A stretch of DNA of 64,000 nt. Origin: Sarcina sp. DSM 11001 (GTDB taxonomy: Bacteria; Bacillota; Clostridia; Lachnospirales; Lachnospiraceae). A program made the position numbers and the translations under genes. Shown piece by piece: positions 16,198 to 25,815 of this stretch. Where the stretch lies: contig NZ_FNFZ01000015.1 of assembly GCF_900101015.1 (NCBI RefSeq), forward strand, positions 1 to 64,000. The letters are read 5' to 3'. The notes under the pieces are model-generated. The model had not been told where the DNA came from, did not search any database, and saw only the letters and a list, made by a program, of their open reading frames with translations. How positions within the stretch are numbered: position 1 is the first letter of the stretch; each line of letters opens with the position of its first letter.

Positions 16198-16971
16198 ATG
16201 AAAAAGTATTTGAAACAGTTGATCTGCGCATTGGCTATACTCTGCCTGGTAGCCGGATTTGCACCCGCTCAGGCAGAAGCAGCAACCATCAAGGGGAGTT
16301 ACAGAATCCATACCATAAAACAGAAGAAATGGTATACTTCCATATCTTCAGAAAAATATACAGACTACTACAAATTTAAAGTTCCGTCCACAGGATATAT
16401 CAAACTGGAAGTGGATACCAGTAAGACCACAAGCCACCACAGAGCTCCCAGAATAACTATTGATACCAATTATGGTGATGGTGGTATAAGGACAGTGGAT
16501 GTCTTCAATGGTACAAGCTGCATTGCGCTGCCCAAAGGAACCTATTATTTTTACGCAACTCACGAGAATACACGGTTCAGATATGAATTCGTAAAGCAGA
16601 GCCGTACTTCCAACTACTGCCAGGCAAAGGCTGAGTCATTGAAGGCCGGCAAAAACAAGATCGTGGTGTTTGACTATGGGTATGAATTCACCAAATGGTA
16701 TAAAGTGAGCCTTACAAAGAGCAAAAAGATCAGGATCTGGGCGGCTTCAAAAGACGGATATGGTGATTATACCCCTATCGTGATTGACAAAAACGGGAAG
16801 ATCCACGATGTTACTTTCCTCTATGAGAATAAGTCCCAGACAGAGGTGCTTCCCAAAGGAACCTACTACATTTTGCTTTCCCGCGATCTGCAGGCAAACA
16901 GACGCCACCACAAAAACGCAACAGGCTATTATGTGGAACGTACTGTCTCCTTCACCTGGAATGCTTATTGA
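16198..16971 (+). CDS. Small secreted protein with two PPC-like beta-sandwich repeats
   Basis: A 257-residue protein with a clear signal peptide (MKKYLKQL, hydrophobic core, cleavage near AQAEA). The mature part contains two similar halves of about 110 residues. Each has a strand pair like YYKFKVPSTGYIKLEVD or WYKVSLTKSKKIRIWA and ends with LPKGTYYxxx, the pattern of pre-peptidase C-terminal domains. The start follows a strong GGAAGGAGG site. It is probably an extracellular accessory or binding protein. It sits alone between terminators and function is unknown. Confidence 0.7.
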   Translation: MKKYLKQLICALAILCLVAGFAPAQAEAATIKGSYRIHTIKQKKWYTSISSEKYTDYYKFKVPSTGYIKLEVDTSKTTSHHRAPRITIDTNYGDGGIRTVDVFNGTSCIALPKGTYYFYATHENTRFRYEFVKQSRTSNYCQAKAESLKAGKNKIVVFDYGYEFTKWYKVSLTKSKKIRIWAASKDGYGDYTPIVIDKNGKIHDVTFLYENKSQTEVLPKGTYYILLSRDLQANRRHHKNATGYYVERTVSFTWNAY

Positions 16972-17135
16972 CATGTGTTGACCCGTCAGAAAAAGACGTC
17001 GGTCATACCTGCCTAATCTTACAGAATCCGGATAATCTGCCCATCTTTTCATCTATACAGATAGCATGCTGACGCTGTTTGGAACACAGCCTGTTCACGC
17101 CTCTGAAAAGGGGTGAAGATGAAGCGATCCGGAGA

Positions 17136-17234
17136 TATGATCCGATGATCTAACGGGAAACAGAATGATATGATCTGATGATCTAACGGGAAACAGGATG
17201 ATTTGATTGGAAGATCTTTCGTGAAACAGAATCA
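17136..17234. repeat. 33-nt tandem repeat, three copies
   Basis: Copies at 17136-17168, 17169-17201 and 17202-17234 share TATGATC.GATGATCTAACG followed by GGAAACAGAATGA. The third copy is more diverged. The surrounding gap 16972-17487 otherwise holds a terminator and a good TATAAT near 17441 ahead of the CoA-transferase gene. Confidence 0.85.
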
Positions 17235-17259
17235 TTCAGGGATTATCCTGTAAAACAGA

Positions 17260-17287
17260 AATGCGCCGGGTTTCCGGCGCATTTTTT
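17260..17287 (+). terminator. Intrinsic terminator
   Basis: AATGCGCCGG and CCGGCGCATT form a 10-bp stem with a short GTTT loop, followed by a T-run. Confidence 0.88.
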
Positions 17288-17487
17288 CTGTCCCGCCAGC
17301 TTTTTATGTCAGCGGTCACGAAGAGGCTGCTGCCGGGGTTCTGCAGATCGCCGGCAGGGGAGACAGGCTGTAATTACCTGCACGTTATCTGCCCACGCCC
17401 TGTTTTTCCCTGAATACGTGAAAAACAACAGATCCTGCGGTATAATGGCAATACCGGACAATTGTTACACTCTGCTAAAGGAAAGCC

Positions 17488-18822
17488 ATGGACTACTACA
17501 ACGAATACAGGCAGAAACTCCGGACACCGGAGGAAGCGGTCAAACTGGTAAAGAGCGGGGACTGGGTGGACTACGGGACCAATGTCTGTTTCCCGACTCT
17601 GCTGGATGAAGCCCTCGCAAAGCGCAGGGACGAGCTCTTTGATGTCAAGATCCGGGGAAATCTGTGCTTTGGCCCCATCAGAACGGTGGAGTCCGATCCC
17701 GAACGGGAGCATTTCTGTTATAACAGCTGGCATTGTTCTTCCTATGAAAGAAAACTGAGCGACAGGGGGCTTTGCAATTATATTCCGATGATCTTCCGCA
17801 ATCTGGTCCCCTATTACAGGCATTTCCTGACAGTGAATGTCGCTATGATGGCTGTGACTCCCATGGACCGGCACGGATTCTTTAATCTCTCCTGTGCCGC
17901 AGGGATCGCCCGCGGGATCCTGAAGGAGGCGGATATTGTGATCCTTGAGGTCAATGAACATCTGCCCAGGATTCTGGGAGGTTTTGACGAAAGCATCCAC
18001 ATTTCAGAAGTAGACCACGTAGTGGAGGGATCTCATCCTCCGCTGCCTGAGTTTCCGATCTCGCAGGCGTCTCAGGAGGACATTGCCATCGCTAATATCC
18101 TGGTGCCTTTTATTGAAGACGGAGCAACCCTTCAGCTGGGGATCGGCTCCATGCCCAATGTAGTGGGAGGAATTCTCGCACAGTCGGATGTAAAGGATCT
18201 GGGTATGCATACAGAGCTGTGCGGGGATGCCTATTATGAACTTTTCAAAGCGGGAAAACTAACCAATCGTTATAAGACCTTCCGGCCCGGAAAGGGCGTT
18301 ACGGGAATCGTTTTCGGATCCAGAGAACTCTATGACTGGGTGGACTGTAACCCCGGTGTGGTCATTGAACCGCTGGAGTATGTGAATGCTGCCGAGACGA
18401 TCGCCAGACAGTACAATATGATCTCCATAAATAACTGCATCTCTGTGGATTTGTATGGGCAGGTCAATGCGGAGAGCTCCGGCCTGCGCCACATCAGCGG
18501 GACCGGCGGACAGCTTGACTATCTCACCGGCGCTGCCATGGCACATGGAGGAAAAGCATTTATCTGCATGACCTCGACATTTACAGATGAAAAGGGAACT
18601 GTCTCTTCCCGCATTGTCCCCCATTTTAACGGGGAGATCGTCACTAACCCACGCAGCCAGAGCTACTATATTGTGACCGAATACGGGGCCGTTAACCTCA
18701 CCGGACGAACTACCTGGGAACGGGCTGAGCTGCTGGTCAGCATAGCCCATCCCGACTTCCGCGACGGACTGATCCAGGAGGCGGAAAAGCAGAAAATCTG
18801 GCGCAGATCAAATAAAAGATAG
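17488..18822 (+). CDS. Butyryl-CoA:acetate / 4-hydroxybutyrate CoA-transferase family protein
   Basis: Predicted to exchange CoA between an acyl-CoA and acetate, the usual last step of butyrate formation in Lachnospiraceae. The 444-residue protein matches family length and begins [10 protein letters not shown]. The catalytic glutamate lies in the expected motif LGMHTEL. Other hallmarks are [37 protein letters not shown] and the C-terminal IWRRSN. A ribosome site AAAGGAAAG precedes the ATG. It is monocistronic apart from the SNF2 gene 57 bases downstream. Exact acyl substrate (butyryl, 4-hydroxybutyryl, propionyl) cannot be settled from sequence. Confidence 0.85.
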   Translation: MDYYNEYRQKLRTPEEAVKLVKSGDWVDYGTNVCFPTLLDEALAKRRDELFDVKIRGNLCFGPIRTVESDPEREHFCYNSWHCSSYERKLSDRGLCNYIPMIFRNLVPYYRHFLTVNVAMMAVTPMDRHGFFNLSCAAGIARGILKEADIVILEVNEHLPRILGGFDESIHISEVDHVVEGSHPPLPEFPISQASQEDIAIANILVPFIEDGATLQLGIGSMPNVVGGILAQSDVKDLGMHTELCGDAYYELFKAGKLTNRYKTFRPGKGVTGIVFGSRELYDWVDCNPGVVIEPLEYVNAAETIARQYNMISINNCISVDLYGQVNAESSGLRHISGTGGQLDYLTGAAMAHGGKAFICMTSTFTDEKGTVSSRIVPHFNGEIVTNPRSQSYYIVTEYGAVNLTGRTTWERAELLVSIAHPDFRDGLIQEAEKQKIWRRSNKR

Positions 18823-18859
18823 CAGATTAAATAAAAGATAGCAGATCAAATAAAAGACA
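18803..18859. repeat. 19-nt tandem repeat duplicating the 3' end of the CoA-transferase gene
   Basis: Three units GCAGATCAAATAAAAGATA, with one and two substitutions, run from the last codons of the CoA-transferase into the gap before the helicase. The first unit encodes RSNKR and part of the stop codon, so the spacer was made by duplicating the gene end. Confidence 0.9.
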
Positions 18860-18878
18860 GGGGAAAGGAACCGGTGGA

Positions 18879-21434
18879 ATGAACAGACCCGATTTTCGAG
18901 GAATCCGTATACTGATCGACAGTTTTCAGGCTCTGGATAAGGATTTCCAGAGGATGTTTGACCAGGCTGCGGAACAGGAAGCCGGGTTAAAGGAATGCTG
19001 TGCCCGGATCCTGCGGGAACAGGCGGTCTGCGGTCTGGCAGATATCCCGGTGGAGGAATTGCGGAATGCCCGCGCCGGGATCCGTGTGGCGGCGCTGAAG
19101 CAGGCGGGCTATCACAGCCTGCTGGACCTGTATGAGGCAGACGAATGGAGACTGCAGTCTGTCGAAGGGATTGGAGAAAAGCAGGCCGCGTCGATCAGGA
19201 TGCTCATAGATACGTTTCTGGAAAAACTGTCCGCATCAGGACGGATCCGGCTGACGACAGACATCCCTGCGACGAACACCTCTGCTGCGAACGTCTCTGC
19301 GGAGAATACATCTACATCGGGCACCTTTGCTACGAATACCTCCGCTACGAACACCTCTGCGGCGAATACCTTTACGACAGATACCCCTGCGGCGAACATC
19401 CCTGCTGCGGGCATCGCTGCAATGAACACCTCTGCAACGGGCACTTCCTCTGCCCGGGCTGTTCTGGCAGCCGACAGCCGCGTGCTGATCACCCTGCTCG
19501 CCAGGAGCAGGGAAGCGGCTCTTGTCCGCCGGGACGCGGAACCTCTGCGGGAGGAGTTTCATACTCAGGTGGAAGCCGGAATACAGGCCGTGGAGATCCG
19601 TAACCGTTTCCGGTGGATCTTTTCCGGACGGCAGAAAAAGGAACGGACTCTTCTGGCGGTCGGTTCGCTGCTGGAGCTTGACCGGAGTCCTCTGTGCAGA
19701 CGTGTCCGCCACCTTTTGTCGCTCTATAACAATACCGTAAAGATCAGCGAGAAAGAAGCTGTTGCGGACTTTGAAAAAAACAGTGCATCGTATTATGCCT
19801 GGCTGGAAGCCCGGGGCGGGATCTCTGCCCCGCAGAAAATGATCTACAGCAGCATCCCCGCGCAGCTTGCCGCCCGGATCGATGCGGCACCGCTGGACCT
19901 TACCGCCTTTAAAGGAAACCTGCGCGCATACCAGGCCTTCGGGACCCGCTATATCCTTACACAGAAACGCGTCCTCCTCGGTGATGAAATGGGCCTGGGC
20001 AAGACCATTCAGGCCATCGCCGCCATGTCCCACCTGACGGCAGAAAAAAGGCAGAGCCTTTCCGCTTCTAATTTGCAGACAGAGGGCACGCAGTCTCCGA
20101 CAATAGAAGCAGAGAGTGTACAGACCCCGGCAACAGCAACAGGGGGTGGGCAGATTTCTGCTCAACAACCGCATTTTTTGGTTGTCTGCCCCGCTTCAGT
20201 CATGATCAACTGGTGCAGGGAGATCGTGAAATTCAGTGAAGTGAAGGCACATCTGCTCCACGGTCCCTTTCTGGAGACGTCTTTTGAGAGGTGGAATACA
20301 GACGGCGGCGCAGCAGTTACCAATTATGAGAGCATGGGGAAAATTTTCTCCCGTATAGACGGGAAGATGCGCCTTGCCCTGCTTGTGATCGATGAAGCTC
20401 ATTATATAAAAAATCCCGAGGCAAAGCGGACCCGCTATATCCATTCCCTTGAGGATGAATCGGACCGTATCCTCCTGATGACGGGAACACCGCTGGAAAA
20501 CAATGTGATCGAGATGTGCCAGCTGATTGGTTTTGTCCGTCCGGATATGGACTGGAAAATCAGGGAAAATGCCGCCATGCGGCATGTGCCGGCTTTCCGG
20601 GAAATGCTCGCTCCGGTTTATCTGCGAAGGCAGCGCGACCAGGTTCTGGATGAACTTCCGCCCTGTACCGAAGAGGAGGAGTGGTGTGCCATGACCCCGC
20701 AGGACCTGGAGAACTACAGCAGTTGTGCGATCGAGGGAAGCTTCAATGGTATGCGCCGGGTCTCCTTCCTGCAGGATGATCTGCGGACCTCCTCAAAAGC
20801 TGTCCGTCTGATGGAGTTGTGCGAAGAGGCAGGGGATGAAGGAAAGCGGATCGTGATCTACTCCTTTTTCAGGGAGACACTCCGTAAGACAGCGGCCCTG
20901 TTGGAGGATTGGAATAAAAAACGGGAGGATAATCCTGATACGCCCGCCGGTCAGATGGATCAGGTTTGTGAAGAAGACCAGACCGGCAGCCATCATATCT
21001 ATATCGGCATGATCACAGGAAGCACTCCTGCTGCGGACAGGCAGAAGATCGTAGACCGTTTCTCCGGTTCGCCGGAGGGAAGCATTCTCCTGTGCCAGGT
21101 GCAGGCCGGAGGAACCGGCTTAAATATCCAGGCAGCGGGAGTCGTGATTTTTTGTGAGCCCCAGATCAAGCCTTCCCTGACCCGGCAGGCCATCGCGCGC
21201 GTATACCGCATGGGACAGACGCGGAATGTGCTTGTCTATCACCTGCTCTGTGAGAATACCGTAGATGAGGCCGTGAGAAAGCTGTTGGAGAGCAAGCAGG
21301 AGGAATTTGATCTTTTCGCGGACGAATCAGCGCTCGCCGACGCTGCAGACAACCTGCTGGACCGCGAGTGGATCCGGAAATTTATCGAAGAAGAACACCG
21401 CAGATATCTGCCTGCGGTTTCAGATGTACATTAA
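18879..21434 (+). CDS. SNF2-family DEAH helicase-like ATPase
   Basis: A DNA-dependent translocase/remodeller of 851 residues. Residues 45-115 resemble a helix-hairpin-helix unit (LLDLYEADEWRLQSVEGIGE). A low-complexity Thr/Ser/Ala/Asn stretch at about 125-195 is made of five-residue AANTS repeats. The SNF2 motor follows: Walker A DEMGLGKTIQAIAAM near 370, an interrupted loop of about 40 residues, motif II IDEAHYIKNPEAKRTR, motif III LMTGTPLENN, and the C-terminal helicase lobe with GGTGLNIQAAGVVI and AIARVYRMGQTRNVLVY. No SWIM zinc finger is obvious. Its cellular role is not evident. Neighbours are metabolic genes rather than a defence cluster. Confidence 0.88.
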   Translation: MNRPDFRGIRILIDSFQALDKDFQRMFDQAAEQEAGLKECCARILREQAVCGLADIPVEELRNARAGIRVAALKQAGYHSLLDLYEADEWRLQSVEGIGEKQAASIRMLIDTFLEKLSASGRIRLTTDIPATNTSAANVSAENTSTSGTFATNTSATNTSAANTFTTDTPAANIPAAGIAAMNTSATGTSSARAVLAADSRVLITLLARSREAALVRRDAEPLREEFHTQVEAGIQAVEIRNRFRWIFSGRQKKERTLLAVGSLLELDRSPLCRRVRHLLSLYNNTVKISEKEAVADFEKNSASYYAWLEARGGISAPQKMIYSSIPAQLAARIDAAPLDLTAFKGNLRAYQAFGTRYILTQKRVLLGDEMGLGKTIQAIAAMSHLTAEKRQSLSASNLQTEGTQSPTIEAESVQTPATATGGGQISAQQPHFLVVCPASVMINWCREIVKFSEVKAHLLHGPFLETSFERWNTDGGAAVTNYESMGKIFSRIDGKMRLALLVIDEAHYIKNPEAKRTRYIHSLEDESDRILLMTGTPLENNVIEMCQLIGFVRPDMDWKIRENAAMRHVPAFREMLAPVYLRRQRDQVLDELPPCTEEEEWCAMTPQDLENYSSCAIEGSFNGMRRVSFLQDDLRTSSKAVRLMELCEEAGDEGKRIVIYSFFRETLRKTAALLEDWNKKREDNPDTPAGQMDQVCEEDQTGSHHIYIGMITGSTPAADRQKIVDRFSGSPEGSILLCQVQAGGTGLNIQAAGVVIFCEPQIKPSLTRQAIARVYRMGQTRNVLVYHLLCENTVDEAVRKLLESKQEEFDLFADESALADAADNLLDREWIRKFIEEEHRRYLPAVSDVH

Positions 21435-21462
21435 ACAGACACATATTTTTCACATAAAAGAG

Positions 21463-21518
21463 AAAAGATACCATAGAAAAGACAACAGACAAAAGATATC
21501 AGACAAAAGAAATCAGAA
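21463..21518. repeat. 14-nt tandem repeat in a polypurine tract, four copies
   Basis: AAAAGATACCATAG, AAAAGACAACAGAC, AAAAGATATCAGAC and AAAAGAAATCAGAA follow one another. The purine-rich strand continues nearly unbroken to the amylase start at 21615. Confidence 0.85.
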
Positions 21519-21614
21519 AAGGATACCAGAGAGAAGACATTCATAAAAGATAGATTTTAGAGAGAAGAGAGAGAAGAAAAAGAAGGGACAAGAGAAGAAG
21601 AAAGAGGAATTAAG

Positions 21615-23087
21615 ATGTCTGTAAATCAAACAATGATGCAGTATTTTGAATGGTATCTGCCAAACGACGGTCTGTGGTGGAAGCGTTGTGCCGCGAAGGC
21701 AAAAAATCTGAATGACATCGGGATCACAGAAGTCTGGCTCCCCCCGGCCTACAAAGCCATTTCTCAGGAGGATGTCGGATACAGCGTGTACGACTTGTAT
21801 GACCTGGGTGAATTTGACCAGAAGGACACGGTGCGGACAAAATACGGAACAAAAGAAGAATATTTGGAGGCGATCCAGGCGTTTCACAGCGAAGGGATCC
21901 GGGTGTTTGCCGATATCGTCCTCAATCACAGAATGGGCGCCGACGAGGCCGAGGATGTGACTGCCGTGACGGATTCTGCCGAAAACCGCACCCAGCAGGT
22001 CGGCGGTGAGCGCCTCGTCAGAGTGTGGTCAAAATTTACATTTCCCGGCAGGCATGGGAAATACAGTAATTTCATATGGGACCACAGGCATTTTTCCGGG
22101 ACAGATTACGACGAGAACAACCGGGACCAGGGCCTGATCTATCGCTTTACGGGAAACAACTGGGCAAAAGACACAGATCCTGAAAAAGGAAATTTTGACT
22201 ACCTGATGGGAATGAATGTCCAGATGAGCAACCCGGAGGTTGCCGAAGAAATCCGCAAGTGGCTGCTCTGGTATATCCGGGAGACAGGCATTGACGGCCT
22301 GCGTCTGGACGCGGTCAAACACATCAGCTTCAGCTTTTATAAAGACCTGCTCCAGAATGTCCGCAGGGAACTGGGCACCGGTCTGCCGGCTGTGGGCGAA
22401 TACTGGAATGCGGACCTCGGGCGTCTTTTGTACTATCTGGACCAGGTGAACGGGGAGATGTCCCTTTTTGACGTCGCCCTTCATTACCAGTTCTTTAACG
22501 CGTCCCAGGCCGGCGGCGAATATGATCTTCGACACATTTTTGAAAACACCCTGATCGAACAGCGGCCGGATCACGCGGTGACCTTTGTGGACAACCATGA
22601 CACTCAGTACGGACAGAGCCTGCAGTCCTTCGTCTCAGATGCATTCAAGCCCCTGGCCTATGCCATGATCCTCCTCCGGGAGGGCGGCACTCCCTGCGTT
22701 TTTTATTCGGACTACTACGGGAATCCTGTGCAGGACCGCCCCATGGTCCCCAACCTCGGCAAGATGATCAAGATCCGCCGCGGTTATGCCTACGGTGAAC
22801 AGGAGGATTATTTTGACGATCCCCATATCATCGGATGGGTCCGCAGAGGCACAGCGGACCACCCCGAATCCGGTCTCGCGGTCGTGCTCAGCAACACCGT
22901 GGAAGGTGAAAAACGTATGAAAGTAGGAAAAGAACATGCGGGCGCTGCATTTCGCGACGCTATGGGCTGCTTTCCGGATCCGGTCATCATTGATGAAGAA
23001 GGATACGGCGTTTTCGGAACAAGAGGCATGGATGTCTCCGTCTGGGTCCGCGAAGCCGGCTTCGAATACCTCGTCGTGACTGAGTAA
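21615..23087 (+). CDS. Cytoplasmic alpha-amylase (GH13_5 / AmyA type)
   Basis: Hydrolyses internal alpha-1,4 bonds in starch-like glucans or glycogen. The 490-residue protein lacks a signal peptide, as in the intracellular bacterial AmyA group, and opens with the typical MMQYFEWYLPNDG. GH13 motifs are visible: region I ADIVLNHRMGAD, region II with the nucleophile Asp in GLRLDAVKH, region III with the acid Glu in AVGEYW, and region IV with FVDNHDT. Length and the C-terminal greek-key-like domain fit the family. It has an AGAGGAATTAAG ribosome region. Confidence 0.93.
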   Translation: MSVNQTMMQYFEWYLPNDGLWWKRCAAKAKNLNDIGITEVWLPPAYKAISQEDVGYSVYDLYDLGEFDQKDTVRTKYGTKEEYLEAIQAFHSEGIRVFADIVLNHRMGADEAEDVTAVTDSAENRTQQVGGERLVRVWSKFTFPGRHGKYSNFIWDHRHFSGTDYDENNRDQGLIYRFTGNNWAKDTDPEKGNFDYLMGMNVQMSNPEVAEEIRKWLLWYIRETGIDGLRLDAVKHISFSFYKDLLQNVRRELGTGLPAVGEYWNADLGRLLYYLDQVNGEMSLFDVALHYQFFNASQAGGEYDLRHIFENTLIEQRPDHAVTFVDNHDTQYGQSLQSFVSDAFKPLAYAMILLREGGTPCVFYSDYYGNPVQDRPMVPNLGKMIKIRRGYAYGEQEDYFDDPHIIGWVRRGTADHPESGLAVVLSNTVEGEKRMKVGKEHAGAAFRDAMGCFPDPVIIDEEGYGVFGTRGMDVSVWVREAGFEYLVVTE

Positions 23088-23129
23088 AGACCAGAACTGA
23101 GCAGAAAACAGAAACCGGAGGGTTTCCAT

Positions 23130-24800
23130 ATGAACATGAATAAGATCAGCAAGCGGCTTTCATGGCTCCTGAGGCACTGTCAGGAACCCTTATATATTGA
23201 TCCGCAGGGCGGATGGGCCCCGGTGGAAACCGTTCTTCAGGCCCTGAGCAAAAAAAACCGGACCGTGGACCGCCAGATGCTGGAGACCATTGTCGCCACC
23301 GATGAGAAGGGACGCTATTCTTTTGACGCATCGGGAGAAAGGATCCGCGCAAACCAGGGACATTCGATCCCCGGCGTCATCATAGAGATGGAAAAACCGG
23401 TTCCGCCCGAATATCTTTACCATGGGACAGCGGGGGACTTTTTGCCCTCCATCATGGAAAAAGGTCTGCTGCCCATGAGCCGGCAGTACGTGCATATTTC
23501 TCCTGATTATGAGACAGCCGTCCGCGTGGGCACCCGCCACGGCAGAAACCATGGCGGAACAGCTATCCTCGAATTTGCCGCCGGCGATTTTGTCCGTGAC
23601 GGACACGACCTGTGGATCTCCGCCAACGGAGTCTGGCAGGCAAAAATAGTTCCCCCTCAATATCTGCAGGTGCGGGTCGAATTTTGCGAAAAACAGATCC
23701 CTGCGGAAACGGAAATGCGTTTAACGGAGGCTTTGACTTCTGAATCAGCTTCCGTTGATTCTGTATCTGCTGATCCTGTATCTGCTGACCCTGTATCCGT
23801 TGATCCTGTATCTCCCGATTCTGTATCTCCCGATTCTGTAACCATTGATTCTGTTTCAACCGGCCCGACATCCATACCGGATTCCGGCGGCAGGAGAAAA
23901 ACGGACCACTATGCGATCCCCTGCAAATACTGTATGCCTGTCCTGAGGGACAAACCGCTGAAAGGGATAATTCTGGGTATACACGGTTTTTCCGGCAGTA
24001 AAGAAAGCACCGGACTGCATGTCCTTGCAAAGAAGGTTGTGCCGGAAGGATACGGGATCGTCTGTTTTGACCTGCCCGCCCATTGGAAAAGCCCTGCGGC
24101 GCCCGAAATGCTGACGGTGGAGAACGCCATGAGAGATATCCTTTTCATGGCTGAAGAATGCCGGCGCGAATTTCCGGATCTCCCGAAATACATTTTTGCC
24201 ACCAGCTTCGGAGCATACCTGACCCTCCTGTGCTGCAAGGAGAGCAGCCGCCTTATTGCAGGTGGGGATAAAGGGGATAAAAGCCTGACTGCTGCAGGCG
24301 GAGATCAAGGGGATAAAAGCCTGACCACTGCATGCGGAGATCAAGGGGGTAAAAGCCTGATGACTGCAGGCGGGCAAAAAGATCTGAATCCTGCAGGCGG
24401 AGAACTTGCGGACTATCACATTATCCTCCGCGCCCCTGCTGTAACCATGCCGGAAGTTTTCCTGAACCTCCTGAACATGACAGCGGAGGAATTCCGCACC
24501 AAAGCTCCCCTCGACTGCACCAATGATCCTGCCAGACCGCTTCCTGTCTACTACAGCTTCTACGAGAGCCTTATACAGCACAGCGTCTTTGATGCCGGAA
24601 AAGAGACCTACCCGCCCATGCTGGTCATGCACGGCGATGCGGACGAGGTCGTCCCCCCGAAGGATGTCCGCAGATTCTGCGATCAGTTCCCGCAGATGGA
24701 TCTTCACGTGATCCCGGGCTGCGACCACGGCTTTACTGCTCCCGGAGCCCACGAGGAGATGTGCCGCCTGGCAATGGATTTCCTGCAGGAAAATAGATGA
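23130..24800 (+). CDS. Fusion of RNA 2'-phosphotransferase (KptA/Tpt1) with an alpha/beta hydrolase
   Basis: Residues 1-185 are a complete KptA/Tpt1 domain: ISKRLSWLLRHC, GWAPVETVLQAL, RIRANQGHSIPG, YLYHGTA, HISPDYETAVRVGTRHG. The family transfers an RNA 2'-phosphate to NAD+. Residues 200-250 are a linker of DPVSA/DSVSP pentads. Residues 255-556 form an alpha/beta hydrolase with the nucleophile in FATSFGAYL (a variant of GxSxG), Asp in MHGDADEVVPP and His in CDHGF. A four-copy, 12-residue repeat (GDQGDKSLTAAG type) is inserted between nucleophile and acid, about residues 378-430. There is no internal stop and a single good ribosome site (CCGGAGGG) ahead of the start, so this is one polypeptide. 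Confidence 0.85.
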   Translation: MNMNKISKRLSWLLRHCQEPLYIDPQGGWAPVETVLQALSKKNRTVDRQMLETIVATDEKGRYSFDASGERIRANQGHSIPGVIIEMEKPVPPEYLYHGTAGDFLPSIMEKGLLPMSRQYVHISPDYETAVRVGTRHGRNHGGTAILEFAAGDFVRDGHDLWISANGVWQAKIVPPQYLQVRVEFCEKQIPAETEMRLTEALTSESASVDSVSADPVSADPVSVDPVSPDSVSPDSVTIDSVSTGPTSIPDSGGRRKTDHYAIPCKYCMPVLRDKPLKGIILGIHGFSGSKESTGLHVLAKKVVPEGYGIVCFDLPAHWKSPAAPEMLTVENAMRDILFMAEECRREFPDLPKYIFATSFGAYLTLLCCKESSRLIAGGDKGDKSLTAAGGDQGDKSLTTACGDQGGKSLMTAGGQKDLNPAGGELADYHIILRAPAVTMPEVFLNLLNMTAEEFRTKAPLDCTNDPARPLPVYYSFYESLIQHSVFDAGKETYPPMLVMHGDADEVVPPKDVRRFCDQFPQMDLHVIPGCDHGFTAPGAHEEMCRLAMDFLQENR

Positions 24801-24869
24801 ATGCAATATCTGCTTAACTGTTTCAGAACGATTTCAGCTTAACAATTTGGGCATGTAGGATGATTACTG

Positions 24870-25745
24870 ATGAGAGAACGAGAACTTTTGCTGAAGCCGG
24901 CAGTTATGGCCCTCAATGATCTGAATCTCTATTACATTACCGCAGCCTGTGAAGCCGCACAGAACGTCCAGTCCGGTCAGGATGAAACATCATTAAACCG
25001 GAAGGAATCGACAGCCCGTGAAGCCGCACAGAACGTTCAGTCCGGGCTGAAAACAGCAGGGAACGGAGCGCCGGAAATCACTTTGACTGGGAATACTGTG
25101 ATTGGAAAAGGCAGGCCCATTGTGCTCGTCCACGGGAACGGAGAGGATCATCACCTGTTTGATACGGAGATCCGTCAGCTGGCGGAAGCCGGTTTCACTG
25201 TGTATGCACCGGATTCGAGAGGCCATGGGAAATCGACACTTGTTTCGGATGAACCGGTCACTGAATACCACTATGCCGACATGGCGGAGGATATTTATCA
25301 GTTCATAAAAGCGCTCGGGCTCAAAAAGCTGGCCCTGTACGGGCACAGTGATGGAGGTATTATCGCTCTGCTTCTGGAGATCAGTCATCCGGGGACCCTT
25401 GGGATCATGGCGGCCAGCGGGACAAATCTGTCTCCTCAGGGGCTGATTCCGTCTTTTATTGAGGAATATTCAGAGATCAATAAAAAAGAAGAGGATCCCC
25501 TGATCACCCTGATGCTGACGGAGCCCCATATCGATCCGGAATCTCTCAAAAAGATAAGGATACCCGTGCTGGTCACGGCTGGCGATAACGACCTGATCCT
25601 GCGCTCCGAAACGGAAAAGATCGCAGCTGCCCTTCCGGACTCAGAGATGGTGATTGTGGAGGACGCAGACCACGGCAGTTATATCATGGACAGTGAGATC
25701 ATGGGGAAGCTGCTGCTTGATTTTCTGCAGAGAAGGTGGTGCTAG
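24870..25745 (+). CDS. Alpha/beta hydrolase
   Basis: A 291-residue hydrolase. A conserved oxyanion-hole motif VLVHGNGEDHH is near residue 88, the nucleophile elbow YGHSDGG near 152, an acidic residue in VTAGDNDLI and the histidine in DADHGSYI near the end. Residues 30-75 carry an imperfect repeat, EAAQNVQSG twice, about 23 residues apart, which looks like an inserted duplication between the first two strands. The gene follows the KptA fusion by 70 bases on the same strand. The substrate is unknown. Alternative names include lipase-like or proline-iminopeptidase-like hydrolase. Confidence 0.8.
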   Translation: MRERELLLKPAVMALNDLNLYYITAACEAAQNVQSGQDETSLNRKESTAREAAQNVQSGLKTAGNGAPEITLTGNTVIGKGRPIVLVHGNGEDHHLFDTEIRQLAEAGFTVYAPDSRGHGKSTLVSDEPVTEYHYADMAEDIYQFIKALGLKKLALYGHSDGGIIALLLEISHPGTLGIMAASGTNLSPQGLIPSFIEEYSEINKKEEDPLITLMLTEPHIDPESLKKIRIPVLVTAGDNDLILRSETEKIAAALPDSEMVIVEDADHGSYIMDSEIMGKLLLDFLQRRWC

Positions 25746-25815
25746 TGGCTGGTATACCGTCCGGACAAAATAAAAGGCTGGAAAAAAATTAAAATAAAAA
25801 AGGTAGACACAATAA

